64,000 nucleotides of DNA from Hymenobacter cyanobacteriorum (GCF_022631375.1 NZ_JALBGC010000007.1:124001-188000); one strand, 5' to 3'; shown: positions 1-8,889, counted from the stretch's first letter. Numbers and translations: made by a program. The notes: a model not told the origin generated them from the sequence alone.

Positions 1-940
1 GCGGCTCATCCGGGCGCGGGGCCAGGCCGTGGGTGTAGGTCTTGTCGTAGTAGTCGAGCACCAGCTCCACCATCAGTGGGAAGTCGGCGGCGGCCACGGC
101 GGCCAGGGCCTGCTGGGTGGCCAGGCCGCCCAGGCGCTTGCGCAGCCGCTCGATGGCCTCGGCCAGCAACTGCGGGTCTTCGGCTCCGTACTCGGCGGCC
201 AGCTTGGCCACGCGGGCGGCGCGGGGCACTTCCAGCACAAAGCGCGGGGCCGCCTGCAACTGGGCAAACAGCCCGGGCGGAATGGTGAGCCGGCCAATCT
301 GCCGGCTTTCGTCTTCTACCCAAATGGGCGCATCGGTGGGCAGCCAGGCCAGGGCGGCGGCCAGGTTGTTCTCAAACTGCTCCTGCGTGGGCTGGGCCGG
401 CTGCCCAATGCTGCCAAAAGCCGAGCCCTTGTGGTGGGCCAGTCCCTCCAGGTCGAGCACAAACTCGCCGCCCGCAGCCAGCTGGTGCAGCACGTCGGTT
501 TTGCCGCTGCCGGTGAGGCCGCCCAGCACCCGCCACTGCCGCGGCTGGGCAAACGAGGCCAGCACCGCCCGGCGGTAGTCCTTGTAGCCGTGGTCGAGCA
601 GGTGGACTTTGAAGCCGGCCAGCTCCAGCAGCCACAGCACCGCGCCGCTGCGCATGCCGCCGCGCCAGCAGTGCAGGCGCACTTCCTTGCCCGGCGCCAG
701 CTTCTGGGCCAGCTTCACCATGCCCGACATCTTTGGCCCGAAAAATTCCAGCCCCAGGTGCACGGCCCGGTCCTGGCTCACCTGCTTGTAGGTGGTGCCA
801 ATGCGGGCCCGCTCTTCATCGGTGAACAGCGGCAGGTTGAGTGCGCCCGGCACGTGGCCCTGCGCAAACTCGATGGGCGCGCGCACATCCAGAATGGGGT
901 AGGGGAGGGCGTCGAACTCGGAAAGGGCGTGGCGGGGCAT
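1..940 (-). CDS. mnmH: tRNA 2-selenouridine synthase, 3' end cut by window
   Basis: Likely replaces sulfur by selenium (via a geranylated intermediate) in 2-thiouridine at the wobble position of tRNA. About 313 residues are visible and no stop is reached before base 1, so the C-terminus lies outside. The N-terminal rhodanese domain carries the active-site motif CWRGGMRS with Cys near residue 91. It is followed by a P-loop (GGLTGSGKT, near 140-148) and a LDLEGLAHHKGSAFG segment typical of the family. The ATG at 938-940 is the first in-frame start before the rhodanese fold. It lies 89 bases downstream of pdxJ, probably co-transcribed, with a heptamer repeat just upstream of the start. Confidence 0.9.
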   Translation of the reverse strand, partial: MPRHALSEFDALPYPILDVRAPIEFAQGHVPGALNLPLFTDEERARIGTTYKQVSQDRAVHLGLEFFGPKMSGMVKLAQKLAPGKEVRLHCWRGGMRSGAVLWLLELAGFKVHLLDHGYKDYRRAVLASFAQPRQWRVLGGLTGSGKTDVLHQLAAGGEFVLDLEGLAHHKGSAFGSIGQPAQPTQEQFENNLAAALAWLPTDAPIWVEDESRQIGRLTIPPGLFAQLQAAPRFVLEVPRAARVAKLAAEYGAEDPQLLAEAIERLRKRLGGLATQQALAAVAAADFPLMVELVLDYYDKTYTHGLAPRPDEP

Positions 941-947
941 GAGAGAC

Positions 948-977
948 AATGTGCAATGAGCAATGAACAATGAGCAG
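948..977. repeat. heptamer tandem repeat (single arm) before mnmH
   Basis: Four consecutive heptamers, AATGTGC AATGAGC AATGAAC AATGAGC, occupy most of the pdxJ-mnmH spacer next to the mnmH start. They resemble one arm of the longer inverted repeats elsewhere in the window (compare 50981-51067). No matching second arm is visible. Confidence 0.6.
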
Positions 978-1029
978 TTTGTCGGAATCGCTCAGAAAGT
1001 AAGGGCGCTGAAATGAATCAGCCAGAGGG

Positions 1030-1746
1030 TTAGGCTTTAAGCTGCCGCCGGTAGAGCTGCACCGTGTTTTCGAGGCCCAGGTACAGGGCATCGCATACCA
1101 GGGCGTGGCCGATGCTCACTTCGGCCAGCTCGGGCAGCTGCTGGTGCAGCCAGGCCAGGTTGTCGAGGTCGAGGTCGTGGCCGGCGTTCACGCCCAGGCC
1201 CAGCTGGCCGGCGCGGGCGGCCGTGGCGCGGTAGGGGGCCACGGCGGCTTCGCGGTCGGCGAGGTAGTGCACGGTGTAGGCTTCGGTGTAGAGCTCGATG
1301 CGGTCGGTGCCGGTGCTGGCGGCGGCTTCTACGAGGTTCACGTCGGGGTCGAGAAAAATGCTCACGCGGCAGCCGAACGACTTCAGTTCGGCCACCACTT
1401 CGCGCAGAAACTGCTGGTGCGTCACCACGTCCCAGCCCGCGTTGGAGGTGATGGCGTCGGGCGCGTCGGGCACCAGCGTCACCTGTTCGGGGCGCACCTC
1501 GCGGCACAGGGCCACGAAATCGGGCGTGGGGTTGCCCTCCACGTTCAGCTCGGTGGTCACAATGTGCTTGAGGTCGCGCACGTCCTGGTAGCGGATGTGG
1601 CGCTCGTCGGGGCGCGGGTGCACCGTAATGCCTTCGGCCCCGAAGCGCTCGATGTCGCGCGCGGCCTGCAGAATATCGGGGCGGTTGTGGCCCCGGGCGT
1701 TGCGCAGGGTGGCCAGTTTGTTGATGTTGACGCTGAGCTTGGTCAT
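1030..1746 (-). CDS. pdxJ: pyridoxine 5'-phosphate synthase
   Basis: Condenses 1-deoxyxylulose 5-phosphate with 3-amino-1-hydroxyacetone phosphate to pyridoxine 5'-phosphate, the last ring-closing step of DXP-dependent vitamin B6 synthesis. The 238-residue length is normal for the TIM-barrel family. Conserved segments seen are LSVNINKLATLRNARG at the N-terminus, the phosphate-binding HPRPDERHI near 43-51, and VNAGHDLDLDNL near the C-terminus. The ATG at 1744-1746 gives the family N-terminus directly. It is upstream of mnmH on the same strand. Confidence 0.95.
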   Translation of the reverse strand: MTKLSVNINKLATLRNARGHNRPDILQAARDIERFGAEGITVHPRPDERHIRYQDVRDLKHIVTTELNVEGNPTPDFVALCREVRPEQVTLVPDAPDAITSNAGWDVVTHQQFLREVVAELKSFGCRVSIFLDPDVNLVEAAASTGTDRIELYTEAYTVHYLADREAAVAPYRATAARAGQLGLGVNAGHDLDLDNLAWLHQQLPELAEVSIGHALVCDALYLGLENTVQLYRRQLKA

Positions 1747-1907
1747 GGAATGTGAGGGAAGAGGGTAGGAGCGGGCACGGACCGTTTGTCATCCTGCCGG
1801 CTGGTTGCCGTAGCTTCGGGGCGAAATTACGTCTGGTGCCACCGTTGGGCGCGGCCGGCCGTATTTCCCTCGTTCAACCCGCGCTAACCCGCCCAATACC
1901 TCCCTCC

Positions 1908-2369
1908 ATGCTCAAAAACACCATCGACGCCGCCATCAAGCAGGCCATGCTCGCCAAGGATAAGGTGCGCCTCACCGCCCTGCGCAGCATCAAATCGCAA
2001 ATTATGCTGGCCGAAACCGCCGAGGGCGCCAGCGAAGCCGGCCTCACGCCCGAAGCCGAGCTCAAGCTCCTCAACAAAGCCGCCAAACAGCGCCGCGACG
2101 CCGCCGCTATCTATAAAGAACAATTCCGCTCCGACCTCGAGGAAACCGAACTCGCCGAGTTGGCCATCATCGAAGAATTCCTGCCCGCCCAGCTCACCGA
2201 AGCCGATTTGGTCGAAAAGCTGGTGCACATCATCCAGCGCGTGGGCGCCACCGGGCCTTCCGACTTGGGCAAAGTAATGGGCGTAGCCGCCCGCGAGCTC
2301 TCCGGCCAGGCCGACGGCAAGCGCATCTCCGACGTGCTAGGCCACCTGCTGAATAACACGAATTTGTAA
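1908..2369 (+). CDS. GatB/YqeY domain protein
   Basis: A 153-residue YqeY-type protein, helical throughout and related to the tail domain of the GatB amidotransferase subunit. It is thought to bind tRNA, but its role is not established. The start at 1908 gives MLKNTIDAAIKQAMLAKDK, the family N-terminus; the frame is open further upstream but that stretch is low-complexity and unlike the family. The downstream spacer to cvpA is filled by a long inverted repeat beginning directly after the stop. Confidence 0.88.
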   Translation: MLKNTIDAAIKQAMLAKDKVRLTALRSIKSQIMLAETAEGASEAGLTPEAELKLLNKAAKQRRDAAAIYKEQFRSDLEETELAELAIIEEFLPAQLTEADLVEKLVHIIQRVGATGPSDLGKVMGVAARELSGQADGKRISDVLGHLLNNTNL

Positions 2370-2487
2370 GTTGAACGGGTGGATTGTTGAATGGGTAGAT
2401 TGTTGAATTGCTGAATGGGTTCATTCGTCCAGCTATGCAATTCAACAGTCCACCCATTCAACAATCCACCCGTTCACCCATTCAACA
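2370..2487. repeat. inverted repeat filling yqeY-cvpA spacer
   Basis: Begins at the base after the YqeY stop and ends 2 bases before the cvpA ATG. The core is a perfect 22-base inverted repeat (2375-2396 with 2452-2473). The left arm repeats a TTGAATGGGT-type word several times, and the right arm repeats its complement. The outer parts pair imperfectly. Confidence 0.85.
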
Positions 2488-2489
2488 AC

Positions 2490-3020
2490 ATGACTGCCCT
2501 CGACATCCTGCTGCTCCTCCCGCTCGGCATCGGGGCCGTGAAGGGCTATCGGCGTGGGCTGGTGCTGGAAGTGGTGTCATTGCTAGCCTTCGTGCTGGCC
2601 GCGATTGGGGGCCTGAGTCTGCTTTCGGCGGCTGTGCCGCTGGTGCGGCAGTACGTGGGCGACGCGTTTGGCCTGCTGCCGCTGCTCTCGTTTGCGCTGG
2701 TGTTTGTGGCCATTATGTGGGGCGTGCACCTGCTGGGCGGCCTGCTGAAAACCGCCGTGCACCTCACCCCTCTGGGAGTACTCGATAACTTGCTGGGCGG
2801 CGCCGCCGGCGTCATCAAGTGGATTCTCGGCCTGAGCCTGCTGCTGTATGGCACCCGGCTGGCGGGCCTGCACCTGCTCTCGCCAGGGCTGGTGGCTGGC
2901 TCGCAGGTTCTGCCCATTGTGCAGCAGGCCACCCCGCTGGCCTTGCAAATCACCGGCTACGTGCTACCCTTCGCCCAGGACCTGCTGGTGCGGATGAAAA
3001 CGGCCTTCGTGAAAGGGTGA
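2490..3020 (+). CDS. CvpA family membrane protein
   Basis: A 176-residue inner-membrane protein with about four hydrophobic segments. The N-terminus MTALDILLLLPLGIGAVKGY, with the arginine pair just after it, is characteristic of the CvpA (colicin V production) family. Its biochemical role is not settled; family members affect envelope stress and purine-linked phenotypes. The start at 2490 is preferred because the upstream in-frame ATG lies in the intergenic repeat. The last sense codon and the TGA stop lie inside the next inverted repeat. Confidence 0.85.
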   Translation: MTALDILLLLPLGIGAVKGYRRGLVLEVVSLLAFVLAAIGGLSLLSAAVPLVRQYVGDAFGLLPLLSFALVFVAIMWGVHLLGGLLKTAVHLTPLGVLDNLLGGAAGVIKWILGLSLLLYGTRLAGLHLLSPGLVAGSQVLPIVQQATPLALQITGYVLPFAQDLLVRMKTAFVKG

Positions 3021-3098
3021 GTGTTGAGGGTTGAATGTTGAGTTAAACATGCCCGAACTCTCTCACTTAACTCAACATTCAACCCTCAACACTCACCC
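3015..3098. repeat. perfect 32-bp inverted repeat overlapping the cvpA stop
   Basis: Arms 3015-3046 and 3067-3098 are perfectly complementary over 32 bases with a 20-base loop. The left arm contains the last codon and TGA stop of cvpA. The right arm ends 8 bases before the GTG start of pabA. Arms are built from TTGAGGG/TTGAATG/TTGAGTT-like heptamers. Confidence 0.95.
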
Positions 3099-3106
3099 CT
3101 TCTAAC

Positions 3107-3688
3107 GTGCGCCTGCTGCTGCTCGACAACTTCGATTCCTTCACTTTCACACTGGCCGACTACCTGCACCAGCTGGGGGCCGAAGTAACCGTGCGCCGCA
3201 ACGACGTACCCCTGGCCGACCTGCACGTGCTCGAATACGACGGCGTGGTGCTCTCGCCCGGCCCCGGCACGCCCGCCGCGGCCGGCGTGATGCCCTCCCT
3301 CATTGCCGCCTACCACCAAACCGTGCCCATGCTGGGCGTGTGCCTGGGCCACCAGGCGCTGGGCGAATTTTTCGGGGCTGCCGTGGTGCGGGCCGCCCGG
3401 CCCATGCACGGCAAAGTGGGCCGCATGCGCTGCACCGTGGCCGACCCGCTATTCGCCGGCCTGCCCCCGGAGCAGAACATCACGCGCTACCACTCGCTCA
3501 TTGTCAGCGAGCCATTGCCGGCCGCGCTGTTGGCGCTGGCCCACACCACCGGCCCGACGCCCGAGCTCATGGCCCTGCGCCACCGCACGCTGCCGCTCTA
3601 CGGCGTGCAGTTCCACCCCGAAGCCCTGCTCACGCCGCACGGGCTGGCCATACTAGGCAATTGGCTGCGTTGTTGTATCATTGCCTAA
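3107..3688 (+). CDS. pabA: aminodeoxychorismate/anthranilate synthase component II (glutamine amidotransferase)
   Basis: A class I glutamine amidotransferase of 193 residues that supplies ammonia from glutamine for 4-amino-4-deoxychorismate (folate) or anthranilate (tryptophan) synthesis. Visible are DNFDSFT at 7-13, the nucleophile-elbow GVCLGHQALGE with Cys near 79, and the C-terminal GVQFHPEAL carrying the catalytic His and Glu. Translation begins at a GTG; no ATG fits the N-terminus. No trp genes are nearby, so PabA is slightly favoured over TrpG. Confidence 0.87.
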   Translation: MRLLLLDNFDSFTFTLADYLHQLGAEVTVRRNDVPLADLHVLEYDGVVLSPGPGTPAAAGVMPSLIAAYHQTVPMLGVCLGHQALGEFFGAAVVRAARPMHGKVGRMRCTVADPLFAGLPPEQNITRYHSLIVSEPLPAALLALAHTTGPTPELMALRHRTLPLYGVQFHPEALLTPHGLAILGNWLRCCIIA

Positions 3689-3772
3689 ACCGCGTGGGTT
3701 GGTTGCCGGTTGCAGCTTTTGCCTCTCCCGAGGCCAACTTCTCCCAACCAACACCTGCAAAAGAAGAACGAG

Positions 3773-4555
3773 ATGGAATTGCGCCGCCAGCAACAGCACG
3801 GGTACGAATATGTGGACGAGGGCCAGGGCCCCATTTTGCTGCTGCTGCATGGCCTGTTCGGGGCTCTAAGCAACTGGGAGGATGTCGTACATGAATTCTC
3901 CCCCAACCACCGCGTCATCATTCCGCTGCTGCCCGTGTATGACATGCCCCTCACCCAAGCCGGCGTGCCCGGGCTGGTGGCATACGTCGAAGGCTTTGTG
4001 CAGGCGCTGGCCTTGCCGGGCCAATTCGCGGTGCTGGGCAACTCGCTCGGCGGCCACATTGCGCTGGTCTACACGCTCAAGAACCCGGCGCGCGTTAGTA
4101 GCCTCGTGCTCACCGGCAGCAGCGGCCTGTTCGAAGACAGCATGGGCGGCTCTTTCCCCAAGCGCGGCAATTACGCCTACGTGCAGGAGCGCGTCGGCTA
4201 CACCTTCTACGACCCCAACGTGGCCACCAAGGAGCTGATTGACGAAGTCTTCAACGTCACCAACTCCAACCCCAAATGCCTGCGCATCATTGCCATCGCC
4301 CGCTCGGCCCAGCGCCACAACCTCAGCAAGGAGCTGGCCAGAATCACCGTGCCCGTGCTGCTGGTGTGGGGCCTGAACGACACCATTACCCCGCCGCCGG
4401 TCGCCCACGAATTCTTTCGCTTGCTGCCCCACGCCGAACTGCGCTTCCTCGACCACTGCGGCCACGCCCCCATGATGGAGCGCCCCGCCGCTTTCAATGT
4501 GTATTTGCGCGGTTTCCTGCATCGGGTCGAAGCCACTTCGGCCGTCACTGCCTAA
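3773..4555 (+). CDS. alpha/beta hydrolase
   Basis: A single-domain alpha/beta hydrolase of 260 residues. It has an oxyanion-hole HGLFG near 26-30, the nucleophile motif GNSLGG with Ser near 91, an acid in the VWGLNDTITPP segment and the catalytic His in DHCGHAPMME. The substrate cannot be read from sequence; homologues are esterases, C-C hydrolases or lipases. The start at 3773 (MELRRQQQHG) is preferred over an earlier in-frame start, which adds an unconserved 21-residue stretch. There is no signal peptide, so it is probably cytoplasmic. Confidence 0.85.
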   Translation: MELRRQQQHGYEYVDEGQGPILLLLHGLFGALSNWEDVVHEFSPNHRVIIPLLPVYDMPLTQAGVPGLVAYVEGFVQALALPGQFAVLGNSLGGHIALVYTLKNPARVSSLVLTGSSGLFEDSMGGSFPKRGNYAYVQERVGYTFYDPNVATKELIDEVFNVTNSNPKCLRIIAIARSAQRHNLSKELARITVPVLLVWGLNDTITPPPVAHEFFRLLPHAELRFLDHCGHAPMMERPAAFNVYLRGFLHRVEATSAVTA

Positions 4556-4610
4556 ACGGCACGTATCCTTTTGGCGGCCCGATTGTTGTTCGCCCAAACC
4601 TGCGGCCGCT

Positions 4611-4618
4611 TATCTTGC
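4611..4618 (+). promoter_or_regulatory. variant -7 box TATCTTGC
   Basis: A TAnnTTGC variant of the Bacteroidota -7 element lies about 100 bases upstream of the CBS-protein start. A TTG lies 22 bases before it. The same variant occurs at 9789, 44778 and (minus strand) 62768. Confidence 0.3.
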
Positions 4619-4680
4619 CAGTTGTCTCCCCAATCGCGTCCACTTTACCGTTATTCCGTTTTATGATATGATGCTTCGGC

Positions 4681-4714
4681 AATTCATCATTTATAATTCC
4701 TAACTCATCATTCC
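4681..4714. repeat. degenerate short-repeat tract before the CBS gene
   Basis: AATTCATCATTTATAATTCC-type words repeat imperfectly and end 7 bases before the CBS-protein start. This resembles a single right arm of the intergenic inverted repeats; no left arm is seen. Confidence 0.3.
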
Positions 4715-4721
4715 CGAGAAT

Positions 4722-5405
4722 ATGCCCGCCCTGCTCGCCGAAGACTTACTCAACGAGATGATTCCGCCCCTGAAGGGCACCGATTCGGCGGGCAAAGCAG
4801 CGCGCTGGCTCGATGAATTCCACGTGGCCCAACTGCCCGTGCTCGACCAGCGCCGCTATCGCGGCCTCGTCACCGAAGCCGACCTGGCCGATTTCGACGA
4901 CCCCGAAAAACCGCTTTCCGAGCTGGCCCTGGGCTTCGCCGATGCCTACGTGCGCCCCGACCAACACTTCTACCGTGTGATGGAACTGGCCATCGAAAAC
5001 AAGATTCAGCTCGTGCCCGTGGTCGACGAGCGCCACGAGTACGCCGGCGTCGTCACCATTGCCGATGCGCTGGCGGCTTTCGGCCAGCAACCCTCCGGCG
5101 GCCAGGGGGGGCAGGGCGGCATCATCGTGCTCAGCATGGAGGAGCGCGACTACTCGCTCACCCAAATCAGCCGCTACGTCGAGGAAAACAACGCCAAAAT
5201 CATCAGCGCCATCGTGGCCCAGGATGAAGTCGACCCCTACCGCATTCGCCTCACCCTCAAGCTCAATACCGACAACCTGGCCCGCATCACCGCCACCCTC
5301 GAGCGGTTTGGCTACGTCGTCACGGCCCAGTTCAGCGGCACCGCCGTGGCCAACGAAGACGAGCAAGACCGGTTCGACGCCCTGCTGCGCTACCTGAACG
5401 TCTGA
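4722..5405 (+). CDS. CBS-domain-pair protein
   Basis: A 227-residue cytoplasmic protein with two CBS motifs in the first half (around residues 15-60 and 75-120) and an ACT-like C-terminal half. CBS pairs usually sense adenine nucleotides. The ligand here is unknown. It is the first gene of the envelope cluster and ends 6 bases before the BamA-like gene, so the two are likely co-transcribed. CBS-nadK-uppS-bamA neighbourhoods are conserved in Cytophagales, but the functional tie is unproven. Confidence 0.82.
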   Translation: MPALLAEDLLNEMIPPLKGTDSAGKAARWLDEFHVAQLPVLDQRRYRGLVTEADLADFDDPEKPLSELALGFADAYVRPDQHFYRVMELAIENKIQLVPVVDERHEYAGVVTIADALAAFGQQPSGGQGGQGGIIVLSMEERDYSLTQISRYVEENNAKIISAIVAQDEVDPYRIRLTLKLNTDNLARITATLERFGYVVTAQFSGTAVANEDEQDRFDALLRYLNV

Positions 5406-5411
5406 TAGCGG

Positions 5412-6860
5412 GTGCTCGGGTTTCTGTTGTTTTTATTGCAGGTATTAACGCCCGTTTCGGCTCCGGCCGATACGCTACCGCGCACCTTGCGCCCGGTTGT
5501 AGCCCCCGCCGATACGCTGGTGCGCGTGCTGCCCTGCCCCGGCACTGCGCGCGCCGCCGTGGGCCGCGTGGTGTTCGCCGGCAATGCCATTACCCGGGAG
5601 CGCATCCTGCGGGCCGAGCTCGACTTCAGAGAGGGCGACACCCTGGCCTTGGCCGACCTGCCCGCCCGCCTCGAAGCCAACCGTCGCCGCCTGTTCAACC
5701 TGCAGCTCTTCCACGCTGTGGTAGCACAGGCCAGCTGCTCGGGCGGCAGGTGGTTTATTGTATTCGGGGTGCAGGAGCGCATCTATACCTTTCCCGTCCC
5801 CATCCTCTCGCTCGCCGACCGCAACCTGCGCTCCTGGCTCAACCGCTCCGACCGCTGGCGCCGCCTCGACTACGGCCTGCACCTCACCCGCGCCAACTTT
5901 CGCGGCCGCAACGAGCAGCTTATTGCCAACCTGCAATTGGGTTTCAATCGCAAATACGAGCTGTTCTACGAAGTGCCCGGGCTGGGCCGCTACCGCCGCC
6001 TGGGTTTCGGCGTGGGCGCCTCCTACTACCAAAGCCACGCCCTCGACTACCGTACTCTGGATGACCGCCTCATCCCCTTGCGGGCCGATGACAATTTCCC
6101 CATTCAGCGCTTCTACGCCACGGCTGGCCTGCGCTTCCGCCACACCGTGCAGTTCCGCACCGCTTTCGACGTCTCCTACCACCGCGAGCAAATCAGCGAC
6201 TCTGTCAACTACTACAATCCCAATTACTTTCTCGGCCGCACCCAACGCGAGTTCCTGGATTTTACTATCAGCCACACCCGCAACCAGCGCAACACCTTTG
6301 CCTACCCGCTCACCGGCCAGTATGCCCAGGTCAGCCTCACGCACCGCGTTTTCCTCGACCGCACCACGCCCGCCGTCACCACGCTGCGCGCCACCTACTC
6401 CCGCTACCTGTCCCTCGGGCACCAGTTCTACTACAGCCTCGGCCTCACCGGCCAGGCTCGCCTCGCCCGCGCCCTCGGCTACCCCGACACCCGCGCCTTG
6501 GGCTACGACGACCTCGTGCGTGGCTATGATGAGTACGTCATCGACGGCCGCCACTACGGCCTCCTGCAGCAGGGCCTCTCGTACCGCCTCTTCGCACCGA
6601 AAACTATTCGGCTCGGCTCCATCGATAATCCCAAAGTCAATACCATCCCCATCGCGCTCTACGGCAATATCTTTGCCGATGCCGGCTATGTCGTCGCCTC
6701 CGCCACTATTCCCCAAAACCGCCTTCCCAATCATTTCCTGCGCGCCGTGGGCGTCGGTCTGCACCTCGTCACGTATTACGACCGGGTTTTCACCGCCGAA
6801 TACACCCTCAACGGTCTGGGCCAAACGGGTTATTTTTTTCGGGCCGAGTTCCCGATTTAA
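5412..6860 (+). CDS. BamA/TamA-like outer membrane protein (POTRA plus barrel)
   Basis: A 482-residue protein with a hydrophobic signal-like N-terminus (MLGFLLFLLQVLTPVSAPAD). It has one POTRA-like segment (VGRVVFAGNAITRERILRAE, near 50-115) and a C-terminal half rich in alternating Tyr/Phe strands typical of Omp85-type barrels. It probably inserts in the outer membrane. With one POTRA and a short barrel it is smaller than BamA, so a patatin-less accessory Omp85 member is likely. It starts with GTG 6 bases after the CBS gene. Confidence 0.78.
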   Translation: MLGFLLFLLQVLTPVSAPADTLPRTLRPVVAPADTLVRVLPCPGTARAAVGRVVFAGNAITRERILRAELDFREGDTLALADLPARLEANRRRLFNLQLFHAVVAQASCSGGRWFIVFGVQERIYTFPVPILSLADRNLRSWLNRSDRWRRLDYGLHLTRANFRGRNEQLIANLQLGFNRKYELFYEVPGLGRYRRLGFGVGASYYQSHALDYRTLDDRLIPLRADDNFPIQRFYATAGLRFRHTVQFRTAFDVSYHREQISDSVNYYNPNYFLGRTQREFLDFTISHTRNQRNTFAYPLTGQYAQVSLTHRVFLDRTTPAVTTLRATYSRYLSLGHQFYYSLGLTGQARLARALGYPDTRALGYDDLVRGYDEYVIDGRHYGLLQQGLSYRLFAPKTIRLGSIDNPKVNTIPIALYGNIFADAGYVVASATIPQNRLPNHFLRAVGVGLHLVTYYDRVFTAEYTLNGLGQTGYFFRAEFPI

Positions 6861-6941
6861 GCCCGCCCGGCTCGCCCATTCGGTTATGATTTTGTTACCG
6901 AATTTTCCTGCGGCCTCCGTTTCCCGCTATTCTTTCTCTGC

Positions 6942-7835
6942 ATGAAAATCGCCATCCTCGGCAAGCCTTTCGACGACGAAGCCGCCCCGGCCATCCAGGC
7001 GCTGCTCGACGACCTCATTGCCCGGCGCGCCGAAGTGCTCATCGGCGAGTCTTTCCGCACCTTCCTCGACAACCGCCTGCGCCTGCCCGAAGGCACCACC
7101 AGTTTCCGCCGTGGCGATTCGCTGCGCGGCGTGCAGTACGTGCTCAGCATCGGCGGCGACGGCACCCTACTCGACACAGTTACCTACGTCGGCAGCCTGC
7201 AAATCCCCATTCTGGGCATCCATACCGGCCGCCTCGGCTTCCTGGCCACCATCACCCCCGACCGCATCGCCCAGGCGATTGATGCCCTCTACAAAGGCCA
7301 TTTCAACATCGAAGAGCGCAGCCTCATTCGCGTAGACACCGACCCCGATGTTTTCGGCAGCCTCAATTTCGGCCTCAACGAGTTCAGCGTCCTCAAGCGC
7401 GACACCTCGTCCATGATTGTGGTGCATACCTACATCGACGGCGAATACCTTAATTCCTACTGGGCCGATGGGCTCGTCGTAGCCACGCCCACCGGCTCTA
7501 CCGGGTATTCGCTCAGCTGCGGCGGCCCGGTTATGCTGCCCCAGACAAACAATTTTATCATCGCTCCCGTATGCCCCCACAATCTGAATGTGCGGCCCCT
7601 CGTCGTGTCGGACCAAAGCGTGATATCCTTCGAAATTGAAGGCCGTAGTACCAGCTACATGCTGGCCCTCGATTCCCGCTCTCTGCCCGTCGAAGCCTCC
7701 GTTCAGATAGCCGTTCGTCGTGAAAACTTCAACGCCCGTCTAGTAAAACTGAATCACGTTAACTTCCTGACCACCTTGCGCAGCAAACTCAATTGGGGCC
7801 TCGACCGGCGCAATCCGGCGGGTATCCAAGTGTAG
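6942..7835 (+). CDS. nadK: NAD kinase
   Basis: Phosphorylates NAD to NADP. At 297 residues it is typical in length. The diagnostic GGDGT motif is at about 71-75 within SIGGDGTLLDTV, and the second conserved segment TPTGSTGYSLSCGG lies near residue 185. The N-terminus MKIAILGKPFDDE matches the family directly. It is located between envelope genes on the same strand. Confidence 0.96.
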   Translation: MKIAILGKPFDDEAAPAIQALLDDLIARRAEVLIGESFRTFLDNRLRLPEGTTSFRRGDSLRGVQYVLSIGGDGTLLDTVTYVGSLQIPILGIHTGRLGFLATITPDRIAQAIDALYKGHFNIEERSLIRVDTDPDVFGSLNFGLNEFSVLKRDTSSMIVVHTYIDGEYLNSYWADGLVVATPTGSTGYSLSCGGPVMLPQTNNFIIAPVCPHNLNVRPLVVSDQSVISFEIEGRSTSYMLALDSRSLPVEASVQIAVRRENFNARLVKLNHVNFLTTLRSKLNWGLDRRNPAGIQV

Positions 7836-7893
7836 CCTGCGAAGTTTTTTCTTGAAAAAATCGTGGAAAGTTTTTTTAGTTCCCGCCATAGCC

Positions 7894-7901
7894 TACTTTT
7901 G
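7894..7901 (+). promoter_or_regulatory. -7 box TACTTTTG for the first DUF6089 gene
   Basis: Matches the TAnnTTTG element of the Bacteroidota primary sigma factor, about 75 bases before the ATG at 7975. The expected -33 position holds a T-run rather than a clear TTG. Confidence 0.5.
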
Positions 7902-7974
7902 TGACCGTCTGAAACTGCGCATTCATTGCCCACGCCTCGCACCACCTACTCTGTATCATCACTTTCGTTGCCTT

Positions 7975-8889
7975 ATGAAAAATATTTTCACCTATTCCAC
8001 CGCGTTTGTACTCGGTTTGGCCTTGGTGGCCTCACCTGAGGCAGATGCGCAGCAATTCAGCAAGCGGAAGCAGTACAACTCGGTTGGCTTCAGTCTGAAT
8101 GCTATGAACTATTTCGGTGACGTGACGCCGGTTACCAATTTCAGCAGCTTCCGCTTCGGAGCCACCCGTCTGGGTGCTGGTGTTTCCATTACGCGTCGTT
8201 TCTATCCCCGTTTGTCAGGTCGTTTCGGCCTCACTTATGGCCGCATCACCGGTAGCGATGCTCTAGCCGCCGACCCGAATGACCCTGACGCCCGTTTCCG
8301 TTACAACCGGAACATGACGTTCCGTAACGACATTTTCGAAGCTTCCGCTGTAGCAGTTGTTGACCTGATTGAAAACCGCAACAACTACCTCAAGCGTCCG
8401 GACTTTGTTCCCTACGTGTTTGCAGGTATTGCCGGCTTTTACCACAACCCCCAAGGTTTGGTAGGCGACAACACCCAAGGGCTGGCTTCTGGTACTTATG
8501 TGAACTTGGCTGATGTCAGAACCGAAGGCCAGGCTACCGGCTATAGCAAGACCCAGCTTTCGATTCCATTTGGTGGTGGTATCCGCTACCGCATCAACCG
8601 TAATTTCGACGCAAGCCTCGAAATCGGCTGGCGTAAAACATTTACCGACTACATCGACGACGTAGGTGGTAAGTATGCTCCTAAGGCATCCCTTACTACT
8701 GCTGCTCAAAAGTACTTTGGCAATGAAATCACGAGAAGCCAAACGGGTGATTTCGCTGGATTTACTGGCGGCGCAGCCGGTGGCACCCAGCGTGGCGATG
8801 TGGGCAATAAAACCGACTGGTACATCGTTACGGGCGTAACGCTGAACTACATCCTGACGCCCCGTATCAAGAATCCCAAATTCCGCTAA
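7975..8889 (+). CDS. DUF6089 outer-membrane beta-barrel protein
   Basis: A 304-residue protein with a signal peptide (MKNIFTYSTAFVLGLALVAS, then AQQ). Its body of alternating aromatic strands begins GFSLNAMNYFGDVTP, characteristic of the DUF6089 family found in Bacteroidota next to bamA. It is predicted to be a small outer-membrane barrel of unknown role. ATG 7975 is chosen because it begins the signal peptide; the frame is open upstream. Its composition is visibly less GC-rich than the flanking nadK and bamA genes. Confidence 0.8.
   Translation: MKNIFTYSTAFVLGLALVASPEADAQQFSKRKQYNSVGFSLNAMNYFGDVTPVTNFSSFRFGATRLGAGVSITRRFYPRLSGRFGLTYGRITGSDALAADPNDPDARFRYNRNMTFRNDIFEASAVAVVDLIENRNNYLKRPDFVPYVFAGIAGFYHNPQGLVGDNTQGLASGTYVNLADVRTEGQATGYSKTQLSIPFGGGIRYRINRNFDASLEIGWRKTFTDYIDDVGGKYAPKASLTTAAQKYFGNEITRSQTGDFAGFTGGAAGGTQRGDVGNKTDWYIVTGVTLNYILTPRIKNPKFR

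Noticed and set aside
5475..6824. 449-codon open frame antisense to the BamA-like gene
   Set aside because: Same codon-bias effect; no recognisable domain, and the plus strand encodes a POTRA/barrel protein.
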